A DNA stretch of 64,000 nt from Oscillospiraceae bacterium. Lineage in GTDB: Bacteria > Bacillota > Clostridia > Oscillospirales > Ruminococcaceae. A program made the position numbers and the translations under genes. Of this stretch, positions 42,174 to 51,265 are shown in pieces. The stretch covers positions 1-64,000 of the forward strand of contig JALELV010000078.1 of the NCBI GenBank assembly GCA_022768545.1, in the 5' to 3' direction. The notes beneath the pieces were generated by a model. It was not told where the DNA came from and ran no database searches. It saw nothing but the letters and a program-made list of their open reading frames with translations. How positions within the stretch are numbered: position 1 is the first letter of the stretch; every line of letters starts with the position of its first letter.

Positions 42174-42626
42174 TTACTCTTTGTCGCCGCAATCGCCGCT
42201 GCAGCCTTCGTCACCGCAGTCGCATTCCAGGTCGAACTCCAGCAGTTCATCGCAGTTCGGGCAGTGGATGGAGCCTTCGTCCAGCATCTCCTCATTGACG
42301 CAGATGGTATCGCCGCAGGAGGGACAGGTCACTTCATAGAGCTCTTCGTCGTCGAAGTCGTCCTCATCGCACTCATCGTTATACTCATCATCATCATCGT
42401 CGTAGTCGCCGTAGAACTCCTCTTCCAAGGCCTCCAGGTCCTCGTCGACCGCCTCGACCTGATCGCCAAGCTCCGCGATGTCGTCCTCCATATCGGTGAC
42501 GGAAATCGCCAGATCGTCCAGAACATCGATGATCGCTTTGATCACCCTGCCCTCCTTGCTGGTATCGTCGATGCCAAGGCCCTCGCTGAGGCCGCGCAGG
42601 TAAGCAACCTTCTCAGTAGCTGTCAT
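42174..42626 (-). CDS. CD1247-like acidic protein with zinc-ribbon
   Basis: A 150-aa protein that resembles the CD1247 family. The N-terminal helical part (MTATEKVAYLRGLSEGLGI, then coiled coil) runs to residue 70. A run of Asp and Glu follows at about 74-95. The C-terminal part has Cys pairs VTCPSCGDTICV and IHCPNCDELLE, a zinc-ribbon-like pattern, and extra Cys in ECDCGDEGCSGDCGD. Function is unknown. The ATG 42624-42626 has AAGGAGG upstream. It sits 57 nt after the efp stop codon and may share its transcript. Confidence 0.85.
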   Translation of the reverse strand: MTATEKVAYLRGLSEGLGIDDTSKEGRVIKAIIDVLDDLAISVTDMEDDIAELGDQVEAVDEDLEALEEEFYGDYDDDDDEYNDECDEDDFDDEELYEVTCPSCGDTICVNEEMLDEGSIHCPNCDELLEFDLECDCGDEGCSGDCGDKE

Positions 42627-42683
42627 GTTGATATCCTCCTTCGCAATTCAAGTCGCTGTATGGGTCAGAGGTTATTATGAACC

Positions 42684-43241
42684 TCAGGCGCGCTCCATAT
42701 ACTCGCCGGTACGGGTATCCACGCGGATCATATCGCCCTCGTTGATAAACAGGGGAACATTGATCTGGGCTCCGGTCTCCAGGGTGGCGGGCTTCAGTGC
42801 ATTGGTGGCGGTGTTGCCTTTAAAGCCGGGGTCGGTCTGGGTCACCTGGAGCTCCATAAAGAAGGGGGGCTCCACACCGAAAATGTTGCCCTTGTAGGAC
42901 AGGACCTTTACATCGGTATTCTCTTTGACAAACTTGAAGTTGTCGCCCAAAGTGCTCTCGCTGATCGGGATATTCTCATAGGTCTCGTTGTCCATAAAGT
43001 AGTACAGGCCGCCGTCGCTGTACAGATACTGCATATCCCTGCGCTCTACATAAGCGGTGGGAAACTTATCGGTGGGGCTGAAGGTGCGCTCCACCACGGC
43101 GCCGGAAATGACGTTGCGGATCTTGGTGCGGACAAAAGCCGCCCCTTTCCCGGGTTTTACATGCTGAAACTCGATGATCTGGAACACATTGCCGTCCATG
43201 TCAAAGGTCACGCCGTTTCTGAAATCACCAGCAGAAATCAT
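42684..43241 (-). CDS. efp: Elongation factor P
   Basis: A 185-aa translation factor that relieves stalling at consecutive prolines. KOW-like N-terminal domain with the loop [14 protein letters not shown] (about residues 27-40), whose Lys is the tip residue near the peptidyl-transfer site, then two OB domains. The start is ATG 43239-43241 with GGAGG upstream; a longer frame begins without a site. No epmA or epmB modification genes are seen here, as in many Firmicutes. A strong promoter lies about 65-95 nt upstream. Confidence 0.96.
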   Translation of the reverse strand: MISAGDFRNGVTFDMDGNVFQIIEFQHVKPGKGAAFVRTKIRNVISGAVVERTFSPTDKFPTAYVERRDMQYLYSDGGLYYFMDNETYENIPISESTLGDNFKFVKENTDVKVLSYKGNIFGVEPPFFMELQVTQTDPGFKGNTATNALKPATLETGAQINVPLFINEGDMIRVDTRTGEYMERA

Positions 43242-43305
43242 ATATACATCCTCCGTCGTAAATTTCCTGAGGAAATAAAGCTCCTCACAGAATGATAACG
43301 CTTTA

Positions 43306-43334
43306 ATTTTATCGGAAAACAGAGCATTTTTCAA
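43306..43334 (-). promoter_or_regulatory. Promoter of efp
   Basis: Minus-strand TTGAAA (43329-43334), a 17-nt spacer and TAAAAT (43306-43311), the same hexamer pair as for rnf and miaB. The leader is about 60 nt and contains a weak GAGGA/TCCTC hairpin. Confidence 0.75.
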
Positions 43335-43370
43335 GGGGTTACACAAAAATAGTTGTTTTTCTTTCCCGGC

Positions 43371-43829
43371 TCAGTATAAAAGGCTCCGGATGGCCCGTAC
43401 CGCCAGCAGATAACTTTCCTTTCCAAACCCGGCAATCTGTCCGGCGCAGACCGGCGCGATGACGGAGCGCTGCCTGAACTCGTCTCTCCCGTGGATGTTG
43501 GAAAAGTGCACCTCCACGCAGGGGATCCGGATGGCGGAGATGGCATCCCGGATGGCATAGCTGTAATGGGTATAGGCCCCGGCATTGATGATGACCCCGT
43601 CGCACTCGTTCATGGCGCGGTGCAGCTCATCGATGATGGCGCCCTCGTGGTTGGACTGAAAAACAGTGCACTCCAGCCCCTCCTCCTCCGCCAGATGCAG
43701 GATCTCGCTGTTGATGTCATCCAGGGTCTCCTTGCCATATACCCCCGGCTCCCGGAACCCCGTCAGGTTGATGTTTGGCCCGTGGATCACCAGAATCCGC
43801 TTTTTCATCACATTCATGGATACCTTCAT
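43371..43829 (-). CDS. aroQ: 3-dehydroquinate dehydratase, type II
   Basis: A 152-aa dehydratase that converts 3-dehydroquinate to 3-dehydroshikimate, linking to aroBAC at 25-28 kb. The motifs ILVIHGPNINLTGFREPGVYG (the flexible lid with catalytic Arg and Tyr), QSNHEGAIID, INAGAYTHYSYAIRDA and EVHFSNIHGRDEFRQ are present. The ATG at 43827-43829 follows GGAGGGA; later ATGs are alternatives. Its start overlaps the stop of the endonuclease IV-like gene by 4 nt. Confidence 0.95.
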   Translation of the reverse strand: MKVSMNVMKKRILVIHGPNINLTGFREPGVYGKETLDDINSEILHLAEEEGLECTVFQSNHEGAIIDELHRAMNECDGVIINAGAYTHYSYAIRDAISAIRIPCVEVHFSNIHGRDEFRQRSVIAPVCAGQIAGFGKESYLLAVRAIRSLLY

Positions 43830-44701
43830 ACCGTCCCTCCTCTCCGCGCCGCGGCCCGGTACATCTCCCGCATAGCGGCGGCGTCCTCCGCCTGGGTCCC
43901 CGCCGATTCGCAGATAATGGTGGGGGTACAGCCCTTTTGGCAGACGAGCTCCGCCACAGGCTCAAAGTCCGGCCCGAATATCTTGTCCTCAAAGGTAAGG
44001 TGCCGCTTTTCCCCGCCGTTTTCGGTGTATTCAATGCGGCTGAAATGGGAGTGGAAAAGCCGCATGCGGTCCCGCCCAAGGCGGTCCTCCATGGCGTCGA
44101 ATACCGCTTTAAAATCGGCAAAGGTGCGCAGCCCGCCAAAGGTACGGGCATTGAGATGCCCAAAATCGATGCATGGGATGAACCTGTCATCCACCCGGCA
44201 CAGCTCCAGTACCTCTTCCAGGGTCCCCAGCTGGTTTACCTTGCCCATGGTTTCAGGGCAGATGTGTATCTGCTCCAGGCCGTTTTCGCAAAGGACCTGC
44301 TCTGCCCGGCGCAGGGTGGCACAGGCAAGCTCCAGCGCCTCCTGCCGCGTCATCTTGGAGCAGGAGCCGGAATGCACCACGATGCGGCTGCCTCCCATGG
44401 CGGCCACCGCCCGCGCGCTGTCCAGGATATAGCCGATGCTGTTTTCCCGCTTTTCTTCCTCGGTGCTGGAAAGGGAGATAAAATACGGCGCGTGCAGGGA
44501 GATGGCAATATCCCTCGCCGCCGCCAGCCTTCCCAGCTCCGCCGCCGCGTCGACATTTACCCGCACGCCCCGGCCGCACTGGTACTCATAGGCGTTAAGG
44601 CCCATTTTTTCCAGATATTCCGGCACCTGCACCGTCTTTTTATACCCCATGGCGGAAAAACTCTCCGAGTTTCCCGCGGGGCCGAACCGAACCAGATTCA
44701 T
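43826..44701 (-). CDS. nfo: Endonuclease IV-family TIM-barrel protein
   Basis: A 291-aa AP endonuclease family 2 protein. The zinc-binding His, Glu and Asp pattern is visible in SLHAPYF, VVHSGS, ICPETMGK, CIDFGHLNA, LFHSHFS and IICES. These enzymes cut at abasic sites; with Nth it could serve base-excision repair. Slight divergence from typical Nfo leaves some chance of a sugar isomerase-like relative. The start overlaps the yqeG stop by 4 nt (ATGA), so yqeG, nfo and aroQ are coupled. Confidence 0.88.
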   Translation of the reverse strand: MNLVRFGPAGNSESFSAMGYKKTVQVPEYLEKMGLNAYEYQCGRGVRVNVDAAAELGRLAAARDIAISLHAPYFISLSSTEEEKRENSIGYILDSARAVAAMGGSRIVVHSGSCSKMTRQEALELACATLRRAEQVLCENGLEQIHICPETMGKVNQLGTLEEVLELCRVDDRFIPCIDFGHLNARTFGGLRTFADFKAVFDAMEDRLGRDRMRLFHSHFSRIEYTENGGEKRHLTFEDKIFGPDFEPVAELVCQKGCTPTIICESAGTQAEDAAAMREMYRAAARRGGTV

Positions 44702-45207
44702 ACGCCTTCCCTCCCTGTTTTCTTCCGGAGCTTTCGCAGGATCGGGCGCTCCAGCTTTCTTTTGAGCCGAAAGCCCCAGTGCCGTTCCATTTCAAAGGGC
44801 TCCACCAAAATGCTTTTCATCCCGGCGAGGTTCCCCCCCGCGATATCGGTAAAGATCTGGTCGCCCACCACGGCGGTCTGCTCCGCCGGAAGGCTCATCT
44901 GCTCTGCCGCCCGCCGGTACCCCCATGTCATCGGCTTCATGGCCCCGGCCTGAAACGGCAGCCCCAGCTTGCCCGCAAAGGGCTTCACCCGGGAAATGCT
45001 GTTGTTGGAGAGCACGATCATCCTGACCCCGCCCGCTTTCATCCTGTCCAGCCAGCACAGGATCTTCCCGTCCACATCCGGGTGGTTGTGCCGGGTCAGA
45101 GTGTTGTCCACGTCCAGAATAAGCCCCCGTATCCCCAGCTCTTCAAGCTCCTTCAGTGTGATCTCCCAGGCCTTGCCTTTGACCATCGTCGGGGTCAGTA
45201 CAGGCAT
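44698..45207 (-). CDS. yqeG: YqeG-family HAD phosphatase
   Basis: A 169-aa HAD-IIIA phosphatase. Motif I is GLILDVDNTLTRHN (about residues 31-44), motif II MIVLSNNSISR and motif III/IV GDQIFTDIAGGN. Family members relate to YqeG/Gep4 phosphatidylglycerophosphatases; the substrate is not certain. The ATG at 45205-45207 follows GGAGGAGG. The C-terminus is strongly basic. It lies after rpsU and before the endonuclease IV-like gene. Confidence 0.88.
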   Translation of the reverse strand: MPVLTPTMVKGKAWEITLKELEELGIRGLILDVDNTLTRHNHPDVDGKILCWLDRMKAGGVRMIVLSNNSISRVKPFAGKLGLPFQAGAMKPMTWGYRRAAEQMSLPAEQTAVVGDQIFTDIAGGNLAGMKSILVEPFEMERHWGFRLKRKLERPILRKLRKKTGREGV

Positions 45208-45240
45208 CTTGCTTTCCTCCTCCACACCGCCCCATAAAGG

Positions 45241-45267
45241 AAAAAGCGAGCTAAAAGCTCGCTTTTT
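45241..45267 (-). terminator. Terminator of rpsU
   Basis: A perfect 12-bp stem (45241-45252 with 45256-45267), a 3-nt loop and five T on the minus strand. It starts 20 nt after the rpsU stop codon. Some read-through to yqeG is possible. Confidence 0.9.
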
Positions 45268-45286
45268 GCACGGTTTTTCCCGCAAA

Positions 45287-45463
45287 TTATTTAAATTTGC
45301 GCTTACGAGCAGCCTCAGACTTTTTCTTGCGCCTTACAGAGGGTTTCTCGTAATGTTCCCTTTTGCGAACTTCGGCCAGGACACCGGACTTCGCGCAGGA
45401 TCTTTTAAATCTCCGCAGAGCGCTGTCGAGAGATTCATTATCCTTAATACGAATTTCTGCCAT
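45287..45463 (-). CDS. rpsU: 30S ribosomal protein S21
   Basis: A 58-aa basic protein, [20 protein letters not shown] to KRKFK, typical of S21, which helps mRNA binding to the 30S subunit. The ATG at 45461-45463 has GGGAGGG upstream. It has its own promoter about 105-130 nt upstream and its own terminator. It was too short for the usual length cut-offs. Confidence 0.97.
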   Translation of the reverse strand: MAEIRIKDNESLDSALRRFKRSCAKSGVLAEVRKREHYEKPSVRRKKKSEAARKRKFK

Positions 45464-45563
45464 TTCTTATTCCCTCCCCACGCCATGCGGCAGGAGTAAT
45501 CCTGAACCGGGCCCCACGGCGGCCAAAACAAACCAGCCAGACCCGTTTCAAGTAACGAGGTAG

Positions 45564-45593
45564 ATTATACAATAAAACCCATGGGGATGTCAA
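45564..45593 (-). promoter_or_regulatory. Strong promoter of rpsU
   Basis: Minus-strand consensus TTGACA (45588-45593), an 18-nt spacer and TATAAT (45564-45569). All 12 hexamer bases match the sigma-A consensus. The leader is about 95 nt. Confidence 0.85.
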
Positions 45594-45700
45594 GCCCGAC
45601 CGCCCCGGCAGAACTGCAAAATCTCCTGTCTTGCTTTTTATTATAACTCAAACCACCGCAAAGTGCAATTGTTTCTTTCAAAAAGCCTCCATAGCCTTTC

Positions 45701-48109
45701 TCAGCGCACCACCAGGTTTACCAGCTTGCCCGGCACACAGATCTCCTTGACCACGGTCTTCCCCTCCAGGGCCTGGGCCGCCGCTTCCTTCGCACGGGCA
45801 ATGGCCTCATCCTTCGGGCAGTCCGCCGGCAGGTTCACGCGGCATTTGATCTTGCCATTTACCTGGACCGCGATCTCCACCACGGAATCCACACATTTTT
45901 CCTCGTCATAAGAGGGCCAGGCCTGCTGGTTGAGCATGCCGCCGAAGCCCTGGATCTCCCAGATTTCCTCGGTGACATGGGGGGCAAAGGGGTTGAGCAG
46001 GGTAAGCAGGGCCCGGTACTCGGCGCGGTTTATGCTTCCGGCGGCCTCCACGTCATTGAGCAGCGCCATCATGGCGGCAATGGCGGTGTTGAATTTCAGC
46101 TGCTCAATATCCTCCGTCACCTTTTTGATGGTACGGTGCATGGCGGGCTCCAGCGCCGGGCGGTAGCTTTCGCCGTCCTCCAGCACGTTCTGCAGCGCCC
46201 AGATGCGGTCGAGAAAACGCTTGCAGCCCTTGATGGAAGAGGAATTCCAGGGCGCGGCTTTTTCAAAATCGCCGATAAACATCTCGTACAGGCGCATGGT
46301 GTCGGCGCCGTATTCCTGGACGATGGCGTCGGGGTTTACCACGTTTCCGCGGGATTTGCTCATTTTTTCGCCGTTTTCTCCCAGGATCATGCCGTGGCTG
46401 GTGCGCTTGGCGTAGGGCTCCGGCGTGCTCACCACGCCGATATCGTAGAGGAACTTATGCCAAAACCGGGAGTAGAGCAGATGCAGGGTGGTGTGCTCCA
46501 TGCCGCCGTTGTACCAGTCCACCGGCAGCCAGTAGTCCAGTGCCTCCTTGGAGGCCAGGGCGCTGCTGTTTTTCGGGTCACAGTAGCGCATGAAATACCA
46601 GGAGGAGCCGGCCCACTGGGGCATGGTATCGGTCTCACGGCGGGCAGGGCCGCCGCAGTGCGGGCAGGTGGTATTCACCCACTCGTCCATGTGCGCCAGG
46701 GGGGATTCACCCGAATCCGTAGGTTCGTAGGATTTTACCTCCGGCAGACGCAGGGGCAGTTCGCTCTCCGGCAGGGGGACCCAGCCGCATTTTTCGCAGT
46801 ACACCATGGGGATCGGCTCGCCCCAGTAGCGCTGACGGGAAAAGACCCAGTCGCGCAGCTTGTAGTTTACCTTGGCACGCCCTTTCCCGGTCTCCTCCAG
46901 CCAGGCTTTGATCTTCTCTTTGGCTTCCTCCACGGTAAGGCCGTCCAGCATGCCGGAATTTACCATGATGCCGGTCTCGCAGTCGGTAAAGGCTTCCTTC
47001 TCCACGTCGCCGCCCTTTACCACCTCGATGATGGGCAGGTCAAACTTCCTGGCAAAATCCCAGTCTCGGGTATCGTGGGCAGGCACGGCCATGATGGCAC
47101 CGGTCCCGTAGGTCATCAGGACATAGTCGGAGATATAGATCGGGATCTCTTTGCCGTTTACGGGGTTGATGCCCCGCACGCCCCGGATCTCCACGCCGGT
47201 CTTGTCCTTGGCAAGCTCCGTGCGCTCAAAGTCTGACTTTTTGGCGGCCTCCGTCTGATAGGCCTTGATCTCGTCCAGATTTGAGATGCGGTCCGCCCAC
47301 TTTTTGATATAGGGGTGTTCCGGGGAGACCACCATGTAGGTGGCGCCAAAGAGGGTGTCCGGACGGGTGGTATAGACCGTGAGGATATCGCCGGCAGTGG
47401 TGCCAAACTCCACCTCGGCACCGGTGGAACGGCCGATCCAGTTGATCTGGGAGACCTTGACGCGGTCTATGTAGTTGACCAGCTCCAGGTCGTCGATGAG
47501 GCGCTGGGCGTAAGCCGTGATCTTCAGCATCCACTGGCTCTTCACCTTGTGGATCACCTCGGAGCCGCAGCGCTCGCAGACACCGCCCACCACTTCTTCG
47601 TTGGCCAGCACGCATTTGCAGGAGGTACACCAGTTGACGGACATCTCCTTTTTATAGGCAAGGCCCTTTTTATAGAGCTGCAGAAAGATCCACTGGGTCC
47701 ACTTATAGTACTCGGGGTCGGTGGTGTTGACCTCCCGGTTCCAGTCAAAGGAAAGGCCCAGGCTCTTCAGCTGGCTTTTAAAGTGGGCGATGTTCTGCCC
47801 GGTAACGATCTCCGGATGGATGTGGTTTTTGATGGCAAAATTCTCCGTGGGCAGTCCAAAGGCGTCCCAGCCCATGGGGTACAGAACATTATAGCCCTCC
47901 AGACGGCGCTTTCTGGCCACGATGTCCAAAGCCGTGTAGGAACGGGGATGGCCCACATGCAGGCCCTGCCCCGACGGATAGGGGAACTCCACCAGCGCAT
48001 AATACTTGGGCTTCGTATAGTCGTTGGATGCGGCAAAGACATTTTTCGCGTCCCAAATATCCTGCCATTTTTTCTCAACCTGGGCAAAATCGTATTTTTC
48101 GTATTTCAA
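45701..48109 (-). CDS. leuS: Leucyl-tRNA synthetase
   Basis: An 802-aa class I synthetase. The HIGH-type motif is in [16 protein letters not shown] (about residues 45-60), a CP1 editing domain follows, and the KMSKS motif is in [16 protein letters not shown]. The start is placed at TTG 48107-48109, which follows GGGAGGG by 6 nt; the upstream in-frame GTG overlaps that site. No T-box leader is seen; it probably depends on the rsfS transcript, 51 nt upstream. Confidence 0.96.
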   Translation of the reverse strand: MKYEKYDFAQVEKKWQDIWDAKNVFAASNDYTKPKYYALVEFPYPSGQGLHVGHPRSYTALDIVARKRRLEGYNVLYPMGWDAFGLPTENFAIKNHIHPEIVTGQNIAHFKSQLKSLGLSFDWNREVNTTDPEYYKWTQWIFLQLYKKGLAYKKEMSVNWCTSCKCVLANEEVVGGVCERCGSEVIHKVKSQWMLKITAYAQRLIDDLELVNYIDRVKVSQINWIGRSTGAEVEFGTTAGDILTVYTTRPDTLFGATYMVVSPEHPYIKKWADRISNLDEIKAYQTEAAKKSDFERTELAKDKTGVEIRGVRGINPVNGKEIPIYISDYVLMTYGTGAIMAVPAHDTRDWDFARKFDLPIIEVVKGGDVEKEAFTDCETGIMVNSGMLDGLTVEEAKEKIKAWLEETGKGRAKVNYKLRDWVFSRQRYWGEPIPMVYCEKCGWVPLPESELPLRLPEVKSYEPTDSGESPLAHMDEWVNTTCPHCGGPARRETDTMPQWAGSSWYFMRYCDPKNSSALASKEALDYWLPVDWYNGGMEHTTLHLLYSRFWHKFLYDIGVVSTPEPYAKRTSHGMILGENGEKMSKSRGNVVNPDAIVQEYGADTMRLYEMFIGDFEKAAPWNSSSIKGCKRFLDRIWALQNVLEDGESYRPALEPAMHRTIKKVTEDIEQLKFNTAIAAMMALLNDVEAAGSINRAEYRALLTLLNPFAPHVTEEIWEIQGFGGMLNQQAWPSYDEEKCVDSVVEIAVQVNGKIKCRVNLPADCPKDEAIARAKEAAAQALEGKTVVKEICVPGKLVNLVVR

Positions 48110-48160
48110 AAAAAACCCTCCCACCGGATAAACCGGGTTGTTTGATCTGTCAAACGGCGG

Positions 48161-48517
48161 CTACTCCACCGTAATGCCGCTGATATCCACAGGCTCGCCG
48201 TCTGCCCACAGCCTGTCCAGAGAATAAAACTGCCGGGTCTCGCCGGTAAAGATATGGACCAGGACGTCGCTGTAGTCCAGCAGCACCCAGACGGCGCTGT
48301 TGTAGCCCTCCACCCGGCGCGGCTCTATGCCGAGGGCGGAGAGCTTCTCCTCCACCTCGTCGGAAAGCGCCTTGGCGTGGGCGGGGCTTGTCGCACCGGC
48401 GATCACAAAATAATCTCCGATGGAGGTAAGGTCCTTCACCCGGATCGCCTTCAGATCCTCCGCCTTTTTCCGGTCAAGGAGCTTGACGATCTCTTTTGTC
48501 AGCTCTAAAGATGTCAT
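48161..48517 (-). CDS. rsfS: Ribosomal silencing factor
   Basis: A 118-aa RsfS/YbeB/Iojap protein that binds L14 of the 50S subunit and blocks 30S joining in poor nutrients. The motifs SIGDYFVIAGATSPAHAKAL, NSAVWVLLDYSDVLVHIF and YSLDRLWADG are diagnostic. The start is ATG 48515-48517 with GGGAGGG upstream. It follows the LCP gene by 95 nt and sits within the nadD-yqeK-LCP-rsfS-leuS order. Confidence 0.96.
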   Translation of the reverse strand: MTSLELTKEIVKLLDRKKAEDLKAIRVKDLTSIGDYFVIAGATSPAHAKALSDEVEEKLSALGIEPRRVEGYNSAVWVLLDYSDVLVHIFTGETRQFYSLDRLWADGEPVDISGITVE

Positions 48518-48612
48518 TGTATTTTCCCTCCCTTGTACTGGGATGTTTCTAAGCTGCAATATGTCCGGCGCCGGCGCGTAAATACACCCCCGGCGCATGG
48601 ATACGCGTTCTG

Positions 48613-49704
48613 TTACGGGTCTTCCCACACCCAGCGCTCTTCCCCTTCCCAGGGGTCCTCCGGGGCGGGTTCCCCCGCGTCGGAGCCCGTTTCCTCCTCC
48701 AATGCTTCGGAAGGCTCCGAAGCCTGTGAAGAGGGCACGGAGGGGGGCGGGATATAGGGCTTTGGCACCTGCGGCACCAAAAGCGGCCCCTCGGGGAAGA
48801 AGTATTCCGCCAAAAGTTCCTCAAGCGCCGGGGCATCCGCCTCATACACAGCCAGCCCGCCGTGCATGACGCCATTTCCCGGCAGCAGATGCATGCGGAC
48901 GTCATCCGGGTCGATCAGGAACGCCTCGTTTGCCAGGGAGAGTCCCTGCAGCAGCGGAAGGTCGGTATCCACCCGGCTGTAATACTGGCTGGCAATGGAA
49001 AAGAGCTTCCGCCGTCCCAAATCCTTCGCACGGCGCAGGGCCGCATCAAGGAACAGCTGCTGGGCCTGGATGCGCCCGATATCCCCCATGGCATAGCCCG
49101 CGCGATAGCGCACGAACCACTCCGCCTGCTCTCCGCTCAAAGTCTGCGGGCCCGGTTCCAGTACCTTGCCCGGCAGGAATTCGATCCGGGCGGGCACATC
49201 CATGGGGACACCGCCTGCCGCGTCAACGACCTCCCGAAAGGCCTCCAGCCCCAGGACCAGGTGGTGCTCGCAGGCAAGGCCGTACTGCTCCCGCAGCACC
49301 TTCTGCAGGCGCTCCACCGGTTCCAGTGCGCTGTCTCCCCTGGAATAGACGGAGTTGATCTTGCCCGTGGGATATTCCTCCCCCACATAGGTGTCCCGGG
49401 GGATCTGCAGAAAATCCCCGGTGCCGGCTTCAAGGTCCAGCCTGCCGTAGAGAATCACATCGGTGAGCTGCGCCGCGTCGTCCACACCGCACAGCAGCAC
49501 GGTCACCACCTTCTCCCCCGAGGGGGGAAGGGATATCTCTTCCTCCCCGCCTCCATGCGCGGAGGAAGACAGCTCCGAGGACTCCGGCATCACAGGGTCC
49601 TCCGGCCGCTGCCGGAGGACCCATGCCGCAGTTACCGCAGCCGTCACGGTGGCGGCCCCTAAAAGGGCCCCAATCACCAGCCGTTTTGCCGCCTTGGACA
49701 CCAA
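48613..49704 (-). CDS. LytR-CpsA-Psr (LCP) family protein
   Basis: A 363-aa envelope protein that transfers glycopolymers such as teichoic acids to peptidoglycan. One N-terminal membrane helix (about residues 8-30) is followed by the LCP domain: LTDVILYGRLD, FLQIPRDTYVGEEYP and RYRAGYAMGDIGRIQAQQLF. The last motif has Ala where Arg is usual (RIQRQQ). A low-complexity Pro, Glu and Ser tail lies at the C-terminus (about 315-363). The start is probably TTG 49702-49704 (GGGAGG at 5 nt). It is located between yqeK and rsfS. Confidence 0.9.
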   Translation of the reverse strand: MVSKAAKRLVIGALLGAATVTAAVTAAWVLRQRPEDPVMPESSELSSSAHGGGEEEISLPPSGEKVVTVLLCGVDDAAQLTDVILYGRLDLEAGTGDFLQIPRDTYVGEEYPTGKINSVYSRGDSALEPVERLQKVLREQYGLACEHHLVLGLEAFREVVDAAGGVPMDVPARIEFLPGKVLEPGPQTLSGEQAEWFVRYRAGYAMGDIGRIQAQQLFLDAALRRAKDLGRRKLFSIASQYYSRVDTDLPLLQGLSLANEAFLIDPDDVRMHLLPGNGVMHGGLAVYEADAPALEELLAEYFFPEGPLLVPQVPKPYIPPPSVPSSQASEPSEALEEETGSDAGEPAPEDPWEGEERWVWEDP

Positions 49705-49715
49705 ACGCGCCTCCC

Positions 49716-50279
49716 CTATCTCAGGGCGTACTCGTTATAGGCCTCCCAGGTAAAAGAGCACACCGGGGCGCGGCGCTTGACAAGGTCGCCCATGATATAT
49801 TGCAGGGCGTAGAGCATGGCGTCCTGCAGCGAGGTATCCACAAGTTTCTGCATCACCGCAACATCGGGGTAGTCCCGCTCCGCCGAAGTCAGATCCGCCA
49901 GGTAAATGATCTGCTCCAGAAGGCTCATGCCCGCCCGGGCCGTGGTGTGATACCTTACCGCATTTAGTATGTCGGGATCCGACACGTTTAATTCACAGCG
50001 AAGGTACTCCGCCGCTGCAAAGCCGTGCCAAATTTTAGGCTGCTTTAAAAACAGCTCGTCAACGATTATATCAGACTTCCCAAGCCATTGCAACTGCTCT
50101 TCCCGGGGCATTTCCTTGCAGATATCGTGGAAAAAACCCGCAAAAAAAGCCCGCTCCGGGTCCGCCCCCCACTTTTCCGCCAGATGCGCCGCCTGGGCCG
50201 CAACGTTGCGGGAATGAAGCTGCCGAAAGCCGGAGAGCTTCTCCTCAAGCAGCCGGTCCTGCCATCCTTTTTGCTCCAT
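49716..50279 (-). CDS. yqeK: YqeK-family HD phosphohydrolase (Ap4A-type)
   Basis: A 187-aa HD-domain enzyme. HSRNVAAQA, AGFFHDICKEMP (the HD pair) and NAVRYHTTARAGMSLLEQIIYLADL (His and distal Asp) form the metal site. Bacterial YqeK splits diadenosine tetraphosphate symmetrically. The start is ATG 50277-50279, 5 nt after nadD ends, with a GGGAGGTGACGGC site. It sits in the common nadD-yqeK order. Confidence 0.94.
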   Translation of the reverse strand: MEQKGWQDRLLEEKLSGFRQLHSRNVAAQAAHLAEKWGADPERAFFAGFFHDICKEMPREEQLQWLGKSDIIVDELFLKQPKIWHGFAAAEYLRCELNVSDPDILNAVRYHTTARAGMSLLEQIIYLADLTSAERDYPDVAVMQKLVDTSLQDAMLYALQYIMGDLVKRRAPVCSFTWEAYNEYALR

Positions 50280-50284
50280 CGCCG

Positions 50285-50887
50285 TCACCTCCCATACAGA
50301 TGATGCCGCAGAATATAATCCCACACGCCCTCCGGCAGCAGGCCGGAAAGGTCTTCCCCCGCGGCGGCGCGGCGGCGCAGCTCGGTGGAGGAGCATTCCA
50401 CCACCCGGCAGGGCACCACGCGGCAGCTTCCCCCCGCCCGGTGTATTTCCTGCGCCGCCCGCAGAAGGGCCTGTTCCTCCCCCGGGTGCCGTGCCCCGGC
50501 GCAGAACACCGCGCGGGGCAGAAACTCCTCGGCGTTTTTCCACTGCAGCAGGGTAAAAAGCATGTCGGAGCCCACGAACCAGCAGAGCTCCTTTTCCGGG
50601 TACATTTCCTTCAGCTGCCGGATGGTAAGGTAGGTATAACTGGGCCCCTCCCGCACAAGCTCCATATCGCTTGCCTGCAGGCGCGGGTCCGCCCTGGCGG
50701 CCAGGCGGCACATGGCCAGACGATGCTCTCCCGCCGCAAGCTCCGGCGCCTCCTTGTGCGGCGGCGCCTTGTCCGGCATCAGCAGCACCCGGGAAATTTC
50801 CAGCGCGTCGGCCAGCTGGGTGCACAGCGACAGATGTCCCCGGTGGATCGGGTTAAAGGTCCCACCGAAAACCGCCAGCTTTTCCAT
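50285..50887 (-). CDS. nadD: Nicotinate-nucleotide adenylyltransferase
   Basis: A 200-aa enzyme forming deamido-NAD from nicotinate mononucleotide and ATP. The FGGTFNPIHRGHL motif (residues 7-19) and the C-terminal CSSTELRRR (in place of ISSTxIR) are diagnostic. The ATG at 50885-50887 follows GGCGGGGG at 6 nt; an ATG two codons earlier is too close. It is 19 nt downstream of yhbY. Confidence 0.96.
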   Translation of the reverse strand: MEKLAVFGGTFNPIHRGHLSLCTQLADALEISRVLLMPDKAPPHKEAPELAAGEHRLAMCRLAARADPRLQASDMELVREGPSYTYLTIRQLKEMYPEKELCWFVGSDMLFTLLQWKNAEEFLPRAVFCAGARHPGEEQALLRAAQEIHRAGGSCRVVPCRVVECSSTELRRRAAAGEDLSGLLPEGVWDYILRHHLYGR

Positions 50888-50906
50888 GCTCATCCCCCGC
50901 CTTTTT

Positions 50907-51197
50907 TCATTTAAGGTCGTAGATCGGCTTTTTGTGGTTGCGCTTAAAGAGCACAAACCGGCTGCCGATCACCTGCACCACATCGGCGCCGGCCGCCTGG
51001 GCCAGCTGCTGCGCCGTCTCGCGCACAAAGTCCGGGGCGGTTTCCAGCACATGGAGCTTTACAAGCTCCCTTGCCTTCAGCGCGTCCTTTACCTGCTCCA
51101 CCAGTTCCTCGCTGAGCCCGCCCTTTCCCACCTGAAAAATAGAGTCCAGGCCGTTGGCATAACCCCTCAGTTTCGCTCGCTGCTTGCTTGTGATCAA
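50907..51197 (-). CDS. yhbY: CRM-domain RNA-binding protein YhbY
   Basis: A 96-aa protein of the YhbY family that associates with pre-50S particles. RGYANGLDSIFQVGKGGLSEELVEQVKDALKARELVKLHVLE is the CRM core with the GKGGL loop. The start is TTG 51195-51197 after GGAGG. It lies between rdgB and nadD, a familiar Firmicute position. Confidence 0.93.
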   Translation of the reverse strand: MITSKQRAKLRGYANGLDSIFQVGKGGLSEELVEQVKDALKARELVKLHVLETAPDFVRETAQQLAQAAGADVVQVIGSRFVLFKRNHKKPIYDLK

Positions 51198-51265
51198 ATC
51201 AAATTCCTCCGTATCCCGGCCCGCTCCCGGACCGGATAAGATGTCCGCCGCCGGGCAGCCCCCGC

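Noticed and set aside
45334-45531. A 65-codon minus-strand frame overlapping rpsU
   Set aside because: It overlaps the real S21 gene in a different frame, which has a perfect family match.
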